Assembly (NCBI GenBank): GCA_002436105.1
Contig: DIXU01000008.1
Span: 1-64,000, forward strand
DNA from: Candidatus Aminicenantes bacterium UBA6072
GTDB lineage: Bacteria > Acidobacteriota > Aminicenantia > UBA2199
DNA: 64,000 nucleotides
Reading direction: 5' to 3'
Below, one piece after another: positions 27,386-35,974 of the stretch. Below the pieces are notes generated by a model. That model ran no database searches. It was given only the letters and a program-made list of their open reading frames with translations, and had not been told where the DNA came from. The position numbers were made by a program, and so were the translations under genes. Every line of letters starts with the position of its first letter. Position 1 is the first letter of the stretch.

Positions 27386-30172
27386 ATGGATTTCAGCTCC
27401 CGCTTGCCCGTCGACGACTTCCGCGCCGAGATCGAGCGCGCCGTCGCCGAAAATCCGGTGGTGATCCTTACCGCCGAAACCGGCGCCGGCAAGTCGACCC
27501 GCGTTCCCTGGTGGCTGTGGCAGGCCGGGAAGAGGGTCCATGTCACCCAGCCGCGGCGCATCGCCGCCCGCGCCCTTTCCAACTACCTGGCCCGCTCCTG
27601 CGGCGTGCCGTGGGGCCGGGAGATCGGCTACCAGACCGGCCTGGACTCCAACAAGTCGCCGGCCACCACCCTGCTGTACCTGACCGACGGCGTGCAGATG
27701 GTGCGCGAGATCCAGGGGCGCCGCGATTACGACGTGCTGGTCCTCGACGAGGTCCACGAATGGAACCTGAACCAGGAGGTGCTCGTCGGCCAGATGCGCA
27801 AGAATCTCGACGAGGGCGTCTTCCGGCGCTCGGGCAAGCGCGCCCTGATCATGAGCGCCACCCTCAAGGCCAGGCAGATATCGGCATTCCTGCACCACGC
27901 CCCGGTGATCACCGTGCCCGGCCGAGGCTTCCCGGTCGACTGCCAGCGCCGCCATCCCTGCTTCCTGCTCCCTGACGCCGCCACCCTGCTGGAGGAAGGC
28001 CATAACGTCCTGGTGTTCCAGCCCGGCAAGCAGGAGATCGACGACACCATCGAGAACCTGAAGGAGCTGCTGGAGCACGACGACCGCAAGGCGGTGATCC
28101 TGCCGCTGCACTCCGAGCTGTCCATCAGCGAGCAGTCCAAAGTGTTCCGCAACTACCCCCTGCCCAAGGCGGTGATCGCCACCGACATCGCCCAGACCAG
28201 CCTGACCATCGACGACATTGACGCCGTCATCGACAGCGGCCTCAAGAAGGAGGTGCGCCTGGTCAGCGGCATCGAGGGGCTCTATCCCACCGAGATATCC
28301 GCCTCGGAATGCAAGCAGCGCGCCGGCCGTGCCGGCCGCGTCAAGAAAGGCTGGTACATCCTCTGTTCCGAACGCGGCATGGAGGACCGGCTCGACTATC
28401 CCGAGCCCGAGATCCGCCGCCTCAACCTGGAGAGCGTGGTGCTGCGCATGTTCACCTGGGGTCTGTCGCCCCTGGAGTTCACCTTTTTCCACAAGCCCAA
28501 CCGCAGCCTGATCCTCAAGGCCATCCAGAACCTCAGGACCTTCGGCGCCCTGACCGCGGACGCGGAGAACCGCGTGACCGCCGACGGCCGGCGCATGGCC
28601 GACCTGCCGCTGTCGCTGCGCGCGGCCCGGCTGCTGCTCGAGGCGGAAAAGGGGGGGCCGCGGGTCGTTGACCGGGCGCTCAAGGCCATCGCCGTCTTTG
28701 AAGCCAGGGGCATCGTCAGCAAGGAATTCGCCGGCGAGTGCTACAACCCCGCCTCCCCCTTCAAGTCGGACCTGCTCAACCAGCTCGACCTGCTGGAGGA
28801 CATGCGGCGCAACGCCCGCCTGGTCTCGCGCAAGAAGTCGGCGCTGGCCCGCGAGATCTACCTGGAGCTGAAAAAGCGGCTGCAGGCGCCCAAGGCCGCC
28901 GGGCCGCGCCACGCGGGCCGCCAGCGGGTCATTCCCGAGCCGGGGCGGGGAGCGCTCACCCTGGACGACCAGAAGCACCTCTTCCGCGCCATCCTCTCCT
29001 GCTTCTGCGACGGGATCTACTTCAAGGGCGAGGGCGTTTACTGGCGCGAGGGAGAAGAGCGGCAGATCGAGCGCACCTCCATCCTGAACGCCAGCCGCCC
29101 GGAGATGGCCGCCGGCCTGCCTTTCGACCTGGTGGTCCAGCGCGAGGACCCGCGCACCGGCGTCAAGGAGGAGCGCTTCATCCCGCTGCTCACCTTCTGC
29201 TCCGAGGTGTCCCTGAAGCAGCTGGAGGAGCTGAAACCCTTCAGCTATGAAAAGCGCCGCCGCGTCGCCCTGGACGGGGACCGGCTCACGGTCACGGAAG
29301 AGGTGTTTTTCGGCAACCGCCTGGTCAAGTCCCTGGCGGTCGAGCCCGACTGGACGCAACCGGGGGAAAAGCACGCCATCCTTTCCCTGGCGCTGGACTG
29401 GTTCGCGCGCAACTACGCCGGCCTTCCCGGCTGCGGCGAGATCGACCGCAACCGCGCCTGGTTCTCCGAGGCCGAGCAGGCGCTGGGCGAGAAGCTGCCG
29501 CCTTTCGAGGAAGCCCTGCGCGAGTTCCTCTACCGCCAGCTGCGCCGCAGCCTCAAGATCGACGACCTGCGCTTCTTTTTTCAGTTCCATCCGGCGCTGC
29601 AGCGCCTCTCTTTGCGCCACTTCCTCCCCTATCGCTGGCTGAAGAAGCTGAAGGCGGCCGGATGGCCGGCCAGCCTGCAGGCCAGGGACATGGAGCTCCC
29701 GGTCGAAATGCATGAAGGGCGGCCGTTCCTGAAGCTGGACCGCGCCCAATTCCACCGCCTGGAAGCCGCCGACATCCGACTGCCCGGCGGCGAGGAACCG
29801 GGGTTCATCCTGGACGGTGAGCGCTTCCCCGATTGGGCCGCCGCCGCCGCCGGCTACAACGCCGGCCTGAAGGAGGAGATCTTCGCGCGCAAGTGGCGCG
29901 ACGCCCGCAAGGAGGTCCAGGTCGGGGACCTGCTCGACATCCCCTTCCCGCTCGCCTTCCAGGGCGGCAGCGGCAAGGACAACGCCGCGTTCGAGTTCTA
30001 CTCGGCGCCGGCTTTCGCGGGCGAAAAAGTATTCCTGGTTCACTTCGCGGAGCTGCGGGCGGCGCAGGAGTACTTCGATTCCATCGCCGGGGAATGGCTG
30101 GAGCGCAAGGCGCGCCAGCGCAAGGAATCCATGGACAATATCTTCCGCGGCAAGGGCTGGAAAGTGAAGTGA
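27386..30172 (+). CDS. DEAH-type ATP-dependent RNA helicase (HrpA/HrpB-like)
   Basis: 928 aa. Motif I is AETGAGKSTRVP (about 31-42), motif II is DEVH (about 120-123, in place of DEAH), motif III is SAT (about 156), motif VI is QRAGRAGR (about 310-318), then the helicase-associated HA2 region. The long C-terminal part (about 520-928) resembles the C-terminal domain of HrpA-type helicases. It probably remodels RNA or ribosome complexes. A THUMP methyltransferase gene begins inside its stop codon (GTGA), suggesting a joint rRNA or ribosome function. Confidence 0.9.
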   Translation: MDFSSRLPVDDFRAEIERAVAENPVVILTAETGAGKSTRVPWWLWQAGKRVHVTQPRRIAARALSNYLARSCGVPWGREIGYQTGLDSNKSPATTLLYLTDGVQMVREIQGRRDYDVLVLDEVHEWNLNQEVLVGQMRKNLDEGVFRRSGKRALIMSATLKARQISAFLHHAPVITVPGRGFPVDCQRRHPCFLLPDAATLLEEGHNVLVFQPGKQEIDDTIENLKELLEHDDRKAVILPLHSELSISEQSKVFRNYPLPKAVIATDIAQTSLTIDDIDAVIDSGLKKEVRLVSGIEGLYPTEISASECKQRAGRAGRVKKGWYILCSERGMEDRLDYPEPEIRRLNLESVVLRMFTWGLSPLEFTFFHKPNRSLILKAIQNLRTFGALTADAENRVTADGRRMADLPLSLRAARLLLEAEKGGPRVVDRALKAIAVFEARGIVSKEFAGECYNPASPFKSDLLNQLDLLEDMRRNARLVSRKKSALAREIYLELKKRLQAPKAAGPRHAGRQRVIPEPGRGALTLDDQKHLFRAILSCFCDGIYFKGEGVYWREGEERQIERTSILNASRPEMAAGLPFDLVVQREDPRTGVKEERFIPLLTFCSEVSLKQLEELKPFSYEKRRRVALDGDRLTVTEEVFFGNRLVKSLAVEPDWTQPGEKHAILSLALDWFARNYAGLPGCGEIDRNRAWFSEAEQALGEKLPPFEEALREFLYRQLRRSLKIDDLRFFFQFHPALQRLSLRHFLPYRWLKKLKAAGWPASLQARDMELPVEMHEGRPFLKLDRAQFHRLEAADIRLPGGEEPGFILDGERFPDWAAAAAGYNAGLKEEIFARKWRDARKEVQVGDLLDIPFPLAFQGGSGKDNAAFEFYSAPAFAGEKVFLVHFAELRAAQEYFDSIAGEWLERKARQRKESMDNIFRGKGWKVK

Positions 30173-31449
30173 CCCTGCCAACGGTCGCGCCGTTGAACGA
30201 GAAGGCGCTGGCGCGGCGCATCAAGGACCACGTCGTGGGCCGCAGCCATGAATTCTTCGCCGTCGTCCATCCCGGCTTCGAGGAAACGGCGCGTCGCGAG
30301 CTGCAGGGGCTGGGCGTCGCCGGCCCCGAAGTGCGCGGCAGCGGCGGGGTCGCCTTCAGCGGCCGGCTGGAGGACGCCTGGCGGGTGAACATGGGCGCCG
30401 GCACGCTGAGCCGCCTGCTGATGCGCCTGGCCCGCTTCAAGGCCACCGGCTTCGCCGAGTTCCGCGCCAGGCTGGCCGGCTGCCCCTGGGAGCTGCATCT
30501 GGCTGAGCGGGCCCGCGTGCGCTTCGAGGTCAGCTCGTCGGGCTCACGGCTGTGGCACGAGGGCAGGCTGGAGCAGGAGGCGATGCAGGCCGTCGCCGGA
30601 CGGCTGGCCGCCCATGGCCGCAGCGCCGTTTTCCCCGGGGCCGCTGCGAGCGGACCGGAGCCGCTCCAGCTCATCTTCATCCGCATGGAGGAAAACCGCT
30701 GCCTGGTCAGCCTGGACACGAGCGGCGAGCTCCTCTACCGGCGCGGCCGCGACAAGCTCATCGGGACCGCGCCCTTGCGCGAGACCCTGGCCTGCGCCAT
30801 CCTGCGCGAGGCCGGGATCGAGCGCTACGGCGTGCTGCTCGATCCGTTTTGCGGTTCGGGGACCTTCGCCCTCGAGGCCGGGGCGATCTTCTGCGGTCGG
30901 CCGGTCAACAGCGGCCGCGCCTTCGCCTTCCAAAACTGGCCCGCCCACAAGCCGGCGCGCTTCCGGCACCTGCGGGACGAACTGGAAAGGCGTTTCCGGG
31001 AGAACGCCCCGTCGGGGGCGCGGAAGATCTACTGCTCGGACATCGATCCCGGGGCGGCGGAGACCACCCGGCGCAACCTGGAGCGCGCCGACCTCGCCGC
31101 CATCGCTGAAGTCGATCCGGCCGACTTTTTCCGCCTCCATCCCCCCGCCGTGGACCCGGCCCGGGTGCTGCTGGCGCTGAACCCGCCCTACGGCGAGCGC
31201 CAGCAGCCGGGAGGCGACATCGCCTCCTTCTACCGCCGCATCGGCGACAAGGTGCGCCGCGACTACGCCGGCTGCGGCTGGGCGATCATCGTGCCCGGCC
31301 TGGAGATCGAAAAGGCGCTGGGATTGCCGCACGACAAAAAGATCCTGTTCAACAACGGCGGAATATCCGTGGCGTTGCTGATTCATGATTCCGTGACGCG
31401 TAACGCGAGGCCGATGGAAGATAAAAGAGGTAAAGTGGCAGAGAGGTAG
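30169..31449 (+). CDS. THUMP-domain class I RNA methyltransferase (RlmL/TrmN-like)
   Basis: 426 aa with a GTG start at 30169 that overlaps the helicase stop (GTGA). The frame is open further upstream but only as a shadow. The N-terminal part (about 20-170) is ferredoxin-like plus THUMP. The Rossmann core has DPFCGSGTFALEAG (about 226-239) and the N6-adenine/N2-guanine type catalytic motif NPPYGER (about 340-346). It likely methylates a guanine in 23S rRNA or tRNA. The last roughly 20 residues (SVTRNARPMEDKRGKVAER) are encoded by the cgtgacgcgtaacgcg repeat family and purine-rich sequence, so the C-terminus seems to have been extended by repeat insertion. Confidence 0.87.
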   Translation: MTLPTVAPLNEKALARRIKDHVVGRSHEFFAVVHPGFEETARRELQGLGVAGPEVRGSGGVAFSGRLEDAWRVNMGAGTLSRLLMRLARFKATGFAEFRARLAGCPWELHLAERARVRFEVSSSGSRLWHEGRLEQEAMQAVAGRLAAHGRSAVFPGAAASGPEPLQLIFIRMEENRCLVSLDTSGELLYRRGRDKLIGTAPLRETLACAILREAGIERYGVLLDPFCGSGTFALEAGAIFCGRPVNSGRAFAFQNWPAHKPARFRHLRDELERRFRENAPSGARKIYCSDIDPGAAETTRRNLERADLAAIAEVDPADFFRLHPPAVDPARVLLALNPPYGERQQPGGDIASFYRRIGDKVRRDYAGCGWAIIVPGLEIEKALGLPHDKKILFNNGGISVALLIHDSVTRNARPMEDKRGKVAER

Positions 31450-31530
31450 AGGGGTAGAGAAAAAAAATACTGGAAAAGAATCGGTTGATTGTTGGCTACT
31501 ACCACAACCACTATCACTACCACTGATATC
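31391..31530. repeat. Repeat arrays at and after the methyltransferase 3' end
   Basis: cgtgacgcgtaacgcg (31391-31407) lies inside the methyltransferase frame. It is followed by agaggta-type units (31426-31460) and an accact/atcact hexad array (31499-31525). Together they fill the gap before mltA. Confidence 0.6.
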
Positions 31531-31587
31531 TCGTTGATCCAGAGCGGGGATTTCGTCATCGTCCGGACTTATGTTATATTGGCCGCG

Positions 31588-32886
31588 ATGAAATCGACGC
31601 GAACGATTCTCCTGGCCGGCGTGCTGGTCATCGCCGTGCTGTATACGGCCTGCGAGCCGGAGAAAAAGATCTACGTCGCGCCGCCGGTGGCGCTGCCGCC
31701 CGCGACGGTCGAGCCGCCGGCGAAACCGCCGCTGCCGGTGATCGAGCAGCTGCCGCTGCCGGCGGCGTGGACGGCGGAGAACGCGCTGCGCCTGGCGCCG
31801 GGCGCCCCCTGGCTGCGCGACGACCAGCCGGCGCAGGGCCTGCTTGACGCCCTCGACCTCAGCCTGGAAAAATTCGCCGCCATGGATCCCGACGCCCTGC
31901 TGCGCTTCGGCGCCAATGCCGTCACCGTCGCCCGCGTGGTCGCCAGCATGACCGATTTCCGCGCCCGGCTGGCCGAAATGGGCCTGAGCGACGCTTTCTT
32001 CCGCTACCTGCGCGAGAACTACGTCTTCTATTCCAGCGCCTCGCCGCGGGTGACGTTCACCGGCTACTACGAGCCGCTGCTGCGCGGCGCGCTGCGCCCG
32101 TCCGCGCAATACCCGTACCCCCTTTACGGCCGCCCGGACGACCTGGTGACCGTCGACCTGCCGCGGTTCTATTTTTACAGGGAGCAGGACAACCTGCCCC
32201 AGATCCGCGGCCGCCTCGACGGCAATCGCCTCGTCCCCTACCATACCCGGGAAGAGATCGACTTCCAGGGCCGGCTGGCCGGGCGCGGCCTGGAGATCGC
32301 CTGGACCGACAGCCTGGTCGACAATTTTTTCCTCCATATCCAGGGCTCGGGCGTGGTGCAGCTCGACGACGGCCGCCGCGTCTTCGTTGGCTACGCCGAC
32401 CAGAACGGCCACCCGTTCCGCTCGCTGGGAAACTACCTGCTGGAGAAGCAGCTGATCGGCCGGGGCCAGCTCTCGCTGCAGGGGATGAAGACCTTCCTGA
32501 AGGAACGCCCCGATGTCATCCCCGGGGCCCTGAGCGCCAATCCCAGCTACATCTTCTTCAAGATCAGCGAGCAGAGCGCCACCGGCACCTTCGGCGCCCG
32601 CCTCACCCCCTGGCGCAGCGTCGCCAGCGACCCGCGCCTGTTCCCGCTGGGCGCCCTGGCCTGGATCGAATGCGAGAAGCCGGTCTTTGACGCCCGGAAG
32701 CGGATCACGGGCTGGGAGAGGTTCGGCCGCTTCGTGCTCAACCAGGATACCGGCGGCGCCATCCGCGGCGCCGACCGCGTCGACCTCTTCACCGGCCACG
32801 GCGAGCTGAGCGAGCTCGTCGCCGGCGGCATGAGGCAGCCTGGGGCGCTTTACTTCCTGCTGAAGAAGGAACCGCCGCTTCAGTGA
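31588..32886 (+). CDS. mltA: Membrane-bound lytic murein transglycosylase A (MltA)
   Basis: 432 aa from the ATG at 31588 (MKSTRTILLAG); a longer frame upstream covers repeats and promoter. The signal peptide ends at LYTAC, a lipobox-like site, followed by a Pro-rich linker. The MltA core has TGYYEPLLRGALRPS (about 155-170) and the C-terminal 3D domain has NQDTGGAIRGADRVDLFTG (about 385-403) with the three conserved aspartates. It cleaves peptidoglycan glycan strands to anhydro-muropeptides at the outer membrane. A -10-like TATATT (31575-31580) lies 7 nt before the ATG. Its 3' end overlaps the convergent FAD gene by 7 nt. Confidence 0.93.
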   Translation: MKSTRTILLAGVLVIAVLYTACEPEKKIYVAPPVALPPATVEPPAKPPLPVIEQLPLPAAWTAENALRLAPGAPWLRDDQPAQGLLDALDLSLEKFAAMDPDALLRFGANAVTVARVVASMTDFRARLAEMGLSDAFFRYLRENYVFYSSASPRVTFTGYYEPLLRGALRPSAQYPYPLYGRPDDLVTVDLPRFYFYREQDNLPQIRGRLDGNRLVPYHTREEIDFQGRLAGRGLEIAWTDSLVDNFFLHIQGSGVVQLDDGRRVFVGYADQNGHPFRSLGNYLLEKQLIGRGQLSLQGMKTFLKERPDVIPGALSANPSYIFFKISEQSATGTFGARLTPWRSVASDPRLFPLGALAWIECEKPVFDARKRITGWERFGRFVLNQDTGGAIRGADRVDLFTGHGELSELVAGGMRQPGALYFLLKKEPPLQ

Positions 32887-34151
32887 CCGCCGGCGGCGGC
32901 GAGGCCGCGTCCCAGCGCGGCGGTGCGGCCGGCGAGCCAGCCCGACGACCAGGCCCACTGCAGGTTGAAGCCGCCGCAGTCGCCGTCGACGTCGAGGATC
33001 TCGCCGCAGAAGAACAGCCCCGGGACGATCCGTGATTCCAGCGTTTCCGGGTTCACGTCGCGCAGGTCGACGCCGCCGGCGGTGACGTGGGCCTCGGGCC
33101 AGGGCATCGTGCCCGATACTTCCAGCGACCAGCCCTTCAGCAGCCGGGCCAGGGCGTTCCTGGCGGCGTCGGCCATTTCCGCGCAGGGGACGGCGTGGTA
33201 GTCGATCCCCGCCGCGGAGAGGACGACCGGGATCAGCCGCTTGTTCAGCAGCCCCACCAGCCCGTCGGTCAGCGTCTTGTGCCCCTGGCGGCGGAAGCGA
33301 ACTCCCAGCGCGGAGTCCAGCCCCTCCAGGCTCGAGTCCGGGAACAGGTCGAGGACGATGCGCGGCGCCCTCCCCTGCTTCAGGGCAACGGACGCGGAAC
33401 GGCTGAGCTGCAGAACGGGCGGACCGCTGATGCCGCTGTCGGTGAAGAGGAACTCCCCCGTCTCGCCGCGCAGGACCTCGTCCAGGCAGCGCACCTCGCC
33501 GCGGCCGGTGAAGCTCACCCCCTTCAGCTTGCGCAGGAAATCGGCGCGCAGGCGCAAGGGAACCAGCGTGGCCACGGGATCGACGATACGATGACCGCTT
33601 GCGGCGGCCAGGCGCAGTCCCGAGCCGTCGCTGCCGAACTGCGGCCCGGCCATGCCGCCGCATGCCAGGATGACGCGCTGCGCCGGCAGTTCGCCGCCGG
33701 CGGCCAGCGCCAGGGCGAAACCGGTTCCCCGGCGCTCGATCGCCCTGACCTCGTAGCCGGTGCGCACGTCGACGTGCAGCCGCTCCAGCTCCCAGCGCAG
33801 GACGTCGAGCACCGCCGAGGCCTGCCGCGGCCGGGGATAGATCCTGCCGCCGCCCTCGTCCTCGCAGGCGACGCCGAGCTCCTCGAAGAAATCGACGGCG
33901 CTGGAGGCGGAGAAACGCGCCAGCACCGCGGCGATGAAGGCGCGGTCGCCGCCGTGGAAGCGGGAAAGGGAACCGTCGAGGTTGGTCAGGTTGCAGCGGC
34001 CGTTGCCGGTGGCCAGCAGCTTCCTGCCGACGCGGTCCTTGCGCTCGAGCAGTACCGCCCCGGCGCCGCGGCGGGCGGCGCTGACGGCGGCCATCATTCC
34101 CGAGCTGCCGCCGCCGATCACGAACACCCTGTGGACTGCCGGTGCGGCCAT
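32880..34151 (-). CDS. FAD-dependent oxidoreductase, HI0933/BaiN family
   Basis: 423 aa flavoprotein. The N-terminal dinucleotide-binding motif is GGGSSGMMAAVSAARRG (about 13-29), followed by the family-specific RVGRKLLATGNGRCNLTN (about 41-58). The C-terminal part has VTAGGVDLRDVNPETLES and FFCGEILDVDGDCGGFNLQWAWSSG. Members are often labelled aminoacetone oxidase-like, but the substrate is uncertain. It is the last gene of the serA-thiD-FAD operon, 4 nt after thiD, with GGAG 7 nt before the ATG. Confidence 0.9.
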   Translation of the reverse strand: MAAPAVHRVFVIGGGSSGMMAAVSAARRGAGAVLLERKDRVGRKLLATGNGRCNLTNLDGSLSRFHGGDRAFIAAVLARFSASSAVDFFEELGVACEDEGGGRIYPRPRQASAVLDVLRWELERLHVDVRTGYEVRAIERRGTGFALALAAGGELPAQRVILACGGMAGPQFGSDGSGLRLAAASGHRIVDPVATLVPLRLRADFLRKLKGVSFTGRGEVRCLDEVLRGETGEFLFTDSGISGPPVLQLSRSASVALKQGRAPRIVLDLFPDSSLEGLDSALGVRFRRQGHKTLTDGLVGLLNKRLIPVVLSAAGIDYHAVPCAEMADAARNALARLLKGWSLEVSGTMPWPEAHVTAGGVDLRDVNPETLESRIVPGLFFCGEILDVDGDCGGFNLQWAWSSGWLAGRTAALGRGLAAAGGH

Positions 34152-34155
34152 GGCG

Positions 34156-34956
34156 TCACTCCGCGACGAAAAAGTGGTCGATCACCCGCGTCCCCGGCTT
34201 CAGGGCATGGGCATGGGCCAGGCTGCCGTGGATGAAGGCCTTGGCCGCGGCCACGGCGGAGCGCAGGTCGCGGCCGCGGGCGAGGTGGGCGGCGATCGCC
34301 GCCGAGAAAGTGCATCCCGACCCGTGGCTGTTCACGCCCCGGACCATGCCGGCCTCGAGCATATCCCCTCCTTTCTCCAGTATCAGCAGGTCGACGGCAC
34401 CTCCCGCGCCCCGCGGCAGGTGGCCGCCCTTCATGAGAAAAGGGACGCCGTAATAACGACAGAGCAGCTCGCCGGCTTCGCGCAGGTCGGCGAGGGAGCG
34501 GATCGCGCCGCTGCAGAGGAATTCGGCCTCGGGGACATTGGGGGTGACCAGGGCCGCCAGCGGGAAAAGATCCTCGGCCAGCGCCGCGACCGCCCCGGGA
34601 CGGATCAGGCGGCCGCCCGAGGTGGCGGCGAACACCGGGTCGACCACGAGCGGGATGCGCGGGTGGTCCCTGAGCACGGCGGCGACCGCCGTGATGATGG
34701 CGCGGCTGAACAGCATCCCCGTCTTGACGGCCTTGACCGGGTAGCCCTCCAGCACCGCCCGCAGCTGGGCCTCGACCACGGCGGGGCGCACGGCCTGGAT
34801 GGCGCGCACCCCCTCCAGGTTCTGGGCGGTGACGGCGGTGATGACCGAGGCGCCGTAGACGCCGCAGGCGGAGAAGGTCTTCAGGTCGGCCTGGATGCCG
34901 GCGCCGCCGCCCGAGTCGGAACCGGCGACCGTCAGGGCGACCGCGTGCTTCAGCAC
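34156..34956 (-). CDS. thiD: Hydroxymethylpyrimidine/phosphomethylpyrimidine kinase ThiD
   Basis: 266 aa, ribokinase fold. It phosphorylates HMP and HMP-P for thiamin synthesis. Visible motifs are GSDSGGGAGIQADLKTFSACGVYG (about 14-37), VKTGML (about 77), and the C-terminal anion hole with catalytic Asp region VNSHGSGCTFSAAIAAHLARG (about 208-228). The gap to the upstream dehydrogenase is 7 nt and to the downstream FAD gene 4 nt. Confidence 0.94.
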   Translation of the reverse strand: MLKHAVALTVAGSDSGGGAGIQADLKTFSACGVYGASVITAVTAQNLEGVRAIQAVRPAVVEAQLRAVLEGYPVKAVKTGMLFSRAIITAVAAVLRDHPRIPLVVDPVFAATSGGRLIRPGAVAALAEDLFPLAALVTPNVPEAEFLCSGAIRSLADLREAGELLCRYYGVPFLMKGGHLPRGAGGAVDLLILEKGGDMLEAGMVRGVNSHGSGCTFSAAIAAHLARGRDLRSAVAAAKAFIHGSLAHAHALKPGTRVIDHFFVAE

Positions 34957-34963
34957 CGGGAGC

Positions 34964-35890
34964 TTACGGGTTGACCTGGAACGTCTTGTCGCCCTTCTCG
35001 AAGAAGGCCACGATCTGGCGCGCCGCGGCCAGCCCCGAGTTGACGTTGGCCTCCTCGGTCTGCGCCCCCATCTTCTTGGCGGTAAAGACGAAGCGGCCGG
35101 CGTACTTCCCGGCGATCTCGTCGGCGCAGACCGGGGCGACGTCGGCGCCGTACTTGAAGTCAGGGCGCTCGACGAACATCTTCAGCAGCGACGGCTCGTC
35201 GATCACCTCGGCGCGGGCGGTATTGATCAGGGCGGCGCCCTTTTTCATCCTGGACAGCAGGTTAAAGTTGATGGAATTGACGGTTTCCTTGGTCTTGGGG
35301 ATGTGCAGTGAGACATAGTCGCAGTTCTGGTAGAGTTCGTCCAGCGACGACACGGGCGTGACGCCGTCCTTCTTGATGGCTTCGGCCGGAATGAACGGGT
35401 CGAAGGCGAAGACCTCCATGCCGAAACCCCTGGCGATGGGCGTCACGCAGCGGCCGACGGCGCCGTAGGCCTGCAGCCCCAGCTTCTTGCCGCGCAGCTC
35501 GCTTCCCGACTTGCCGGAAAAGGCGCCGCGCGCCAGGTACAGCATCAGGGCGAAAACCAGCTCGGCGACGGCGTTGGAGTTCTGGCCGGGAGTGTTCATG
35601 GCCACGACGCCCCTGGCGCTGGCGGCCTTGAGATCGATGTTGTCGTAGCCGGCGCCGGCGCGCACCACGATCTTCAGTCGGGCGGCGGCGTTGAGCACCG
35701 CCTCGTCGGCGATGTCGCTGCGGATGATCATGCCGTCAACGTCGGCGACGGCCTTGAGCAGGTCTTCCTTGGCCTTGTAGCCTTCCAAAGGGAGCAGCTC
35801 GTAGCCCGCCTTGGCGAAGATGTCCATGATCCCCTCCACCGCGATCTTGGCGAAGGGCTTCTCGGTCGCCAGCAGAATCTTCTTTCCCAT
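34964..35890 (-). CDS. serA: D-3-phosphoglycerate dehydrogenase-like 2-hydroxyacid dehydrogenase
   Basis: 308 aa from the ATG at 35890 (MGKKILLATE), chosen for its AAGGAGG at 6 nt; the frame extends about 20 codons upstream without support. It has the NAD-dependent D-2-hydroxyacid dehydrogenase layout: a substrate domain with VVRAGAGYDNIDLKAASARGV (about 70-90), a nucleotide domain with KLGLQAYGAVGRCVTPIARGFGM (about 133-155), then ALINTARAEVID. The Rossmann motif reads QAYGAVG where GFGRIG is usual. It is a short SerA without an ACT domain, and oxidises 3-phosphoglycerate in serine synthesis or a similar hydroxyacid. Confidence 0.85.
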   Translation of the reverse strand: MGKKILLATEKPFAKIAVEGIMDIFAKAGYELLPLEGYKAKEDLLKAVADVDGMIIRSDIADEAVLNAAARLKIVVRAGAGYDNIDLKAASARGVVAMNTPGQNSNAVAELVFALMLYLARGAFSGKSGSELRGKKLGLQAYGAVGRCVTPIARGFGMEVFAFDPFIPAEAIKKDGVTPVSSLDELYQNCDYVSLHIPKTKETVNSINFNLLSRMKKGAALINTARAEVIDEPSLLKMFVERPDFKYGADVAPVCADEIAGKYAGRFVFTAKKMGAQTEEANVNSGLAAARQIVAFFEKGDKTFQVNP

Positions 35891-35974
35891 ATCGGTCCTC
35901 CTTGAAATTTTTTCCATGGAGATTCTAATGGGGTTCGGGCGCATTGTCAAATGAGCGGCGGGCGAGATTTCCGG

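Noticed and set aside
27374..33663. Minus-strand frames of 935 and 1039 codons opposite the helicase, methyltransferase and mltA
   Set aside because: Antisense shadows; the plus-strand proteins have full motif sets and coupled starts.
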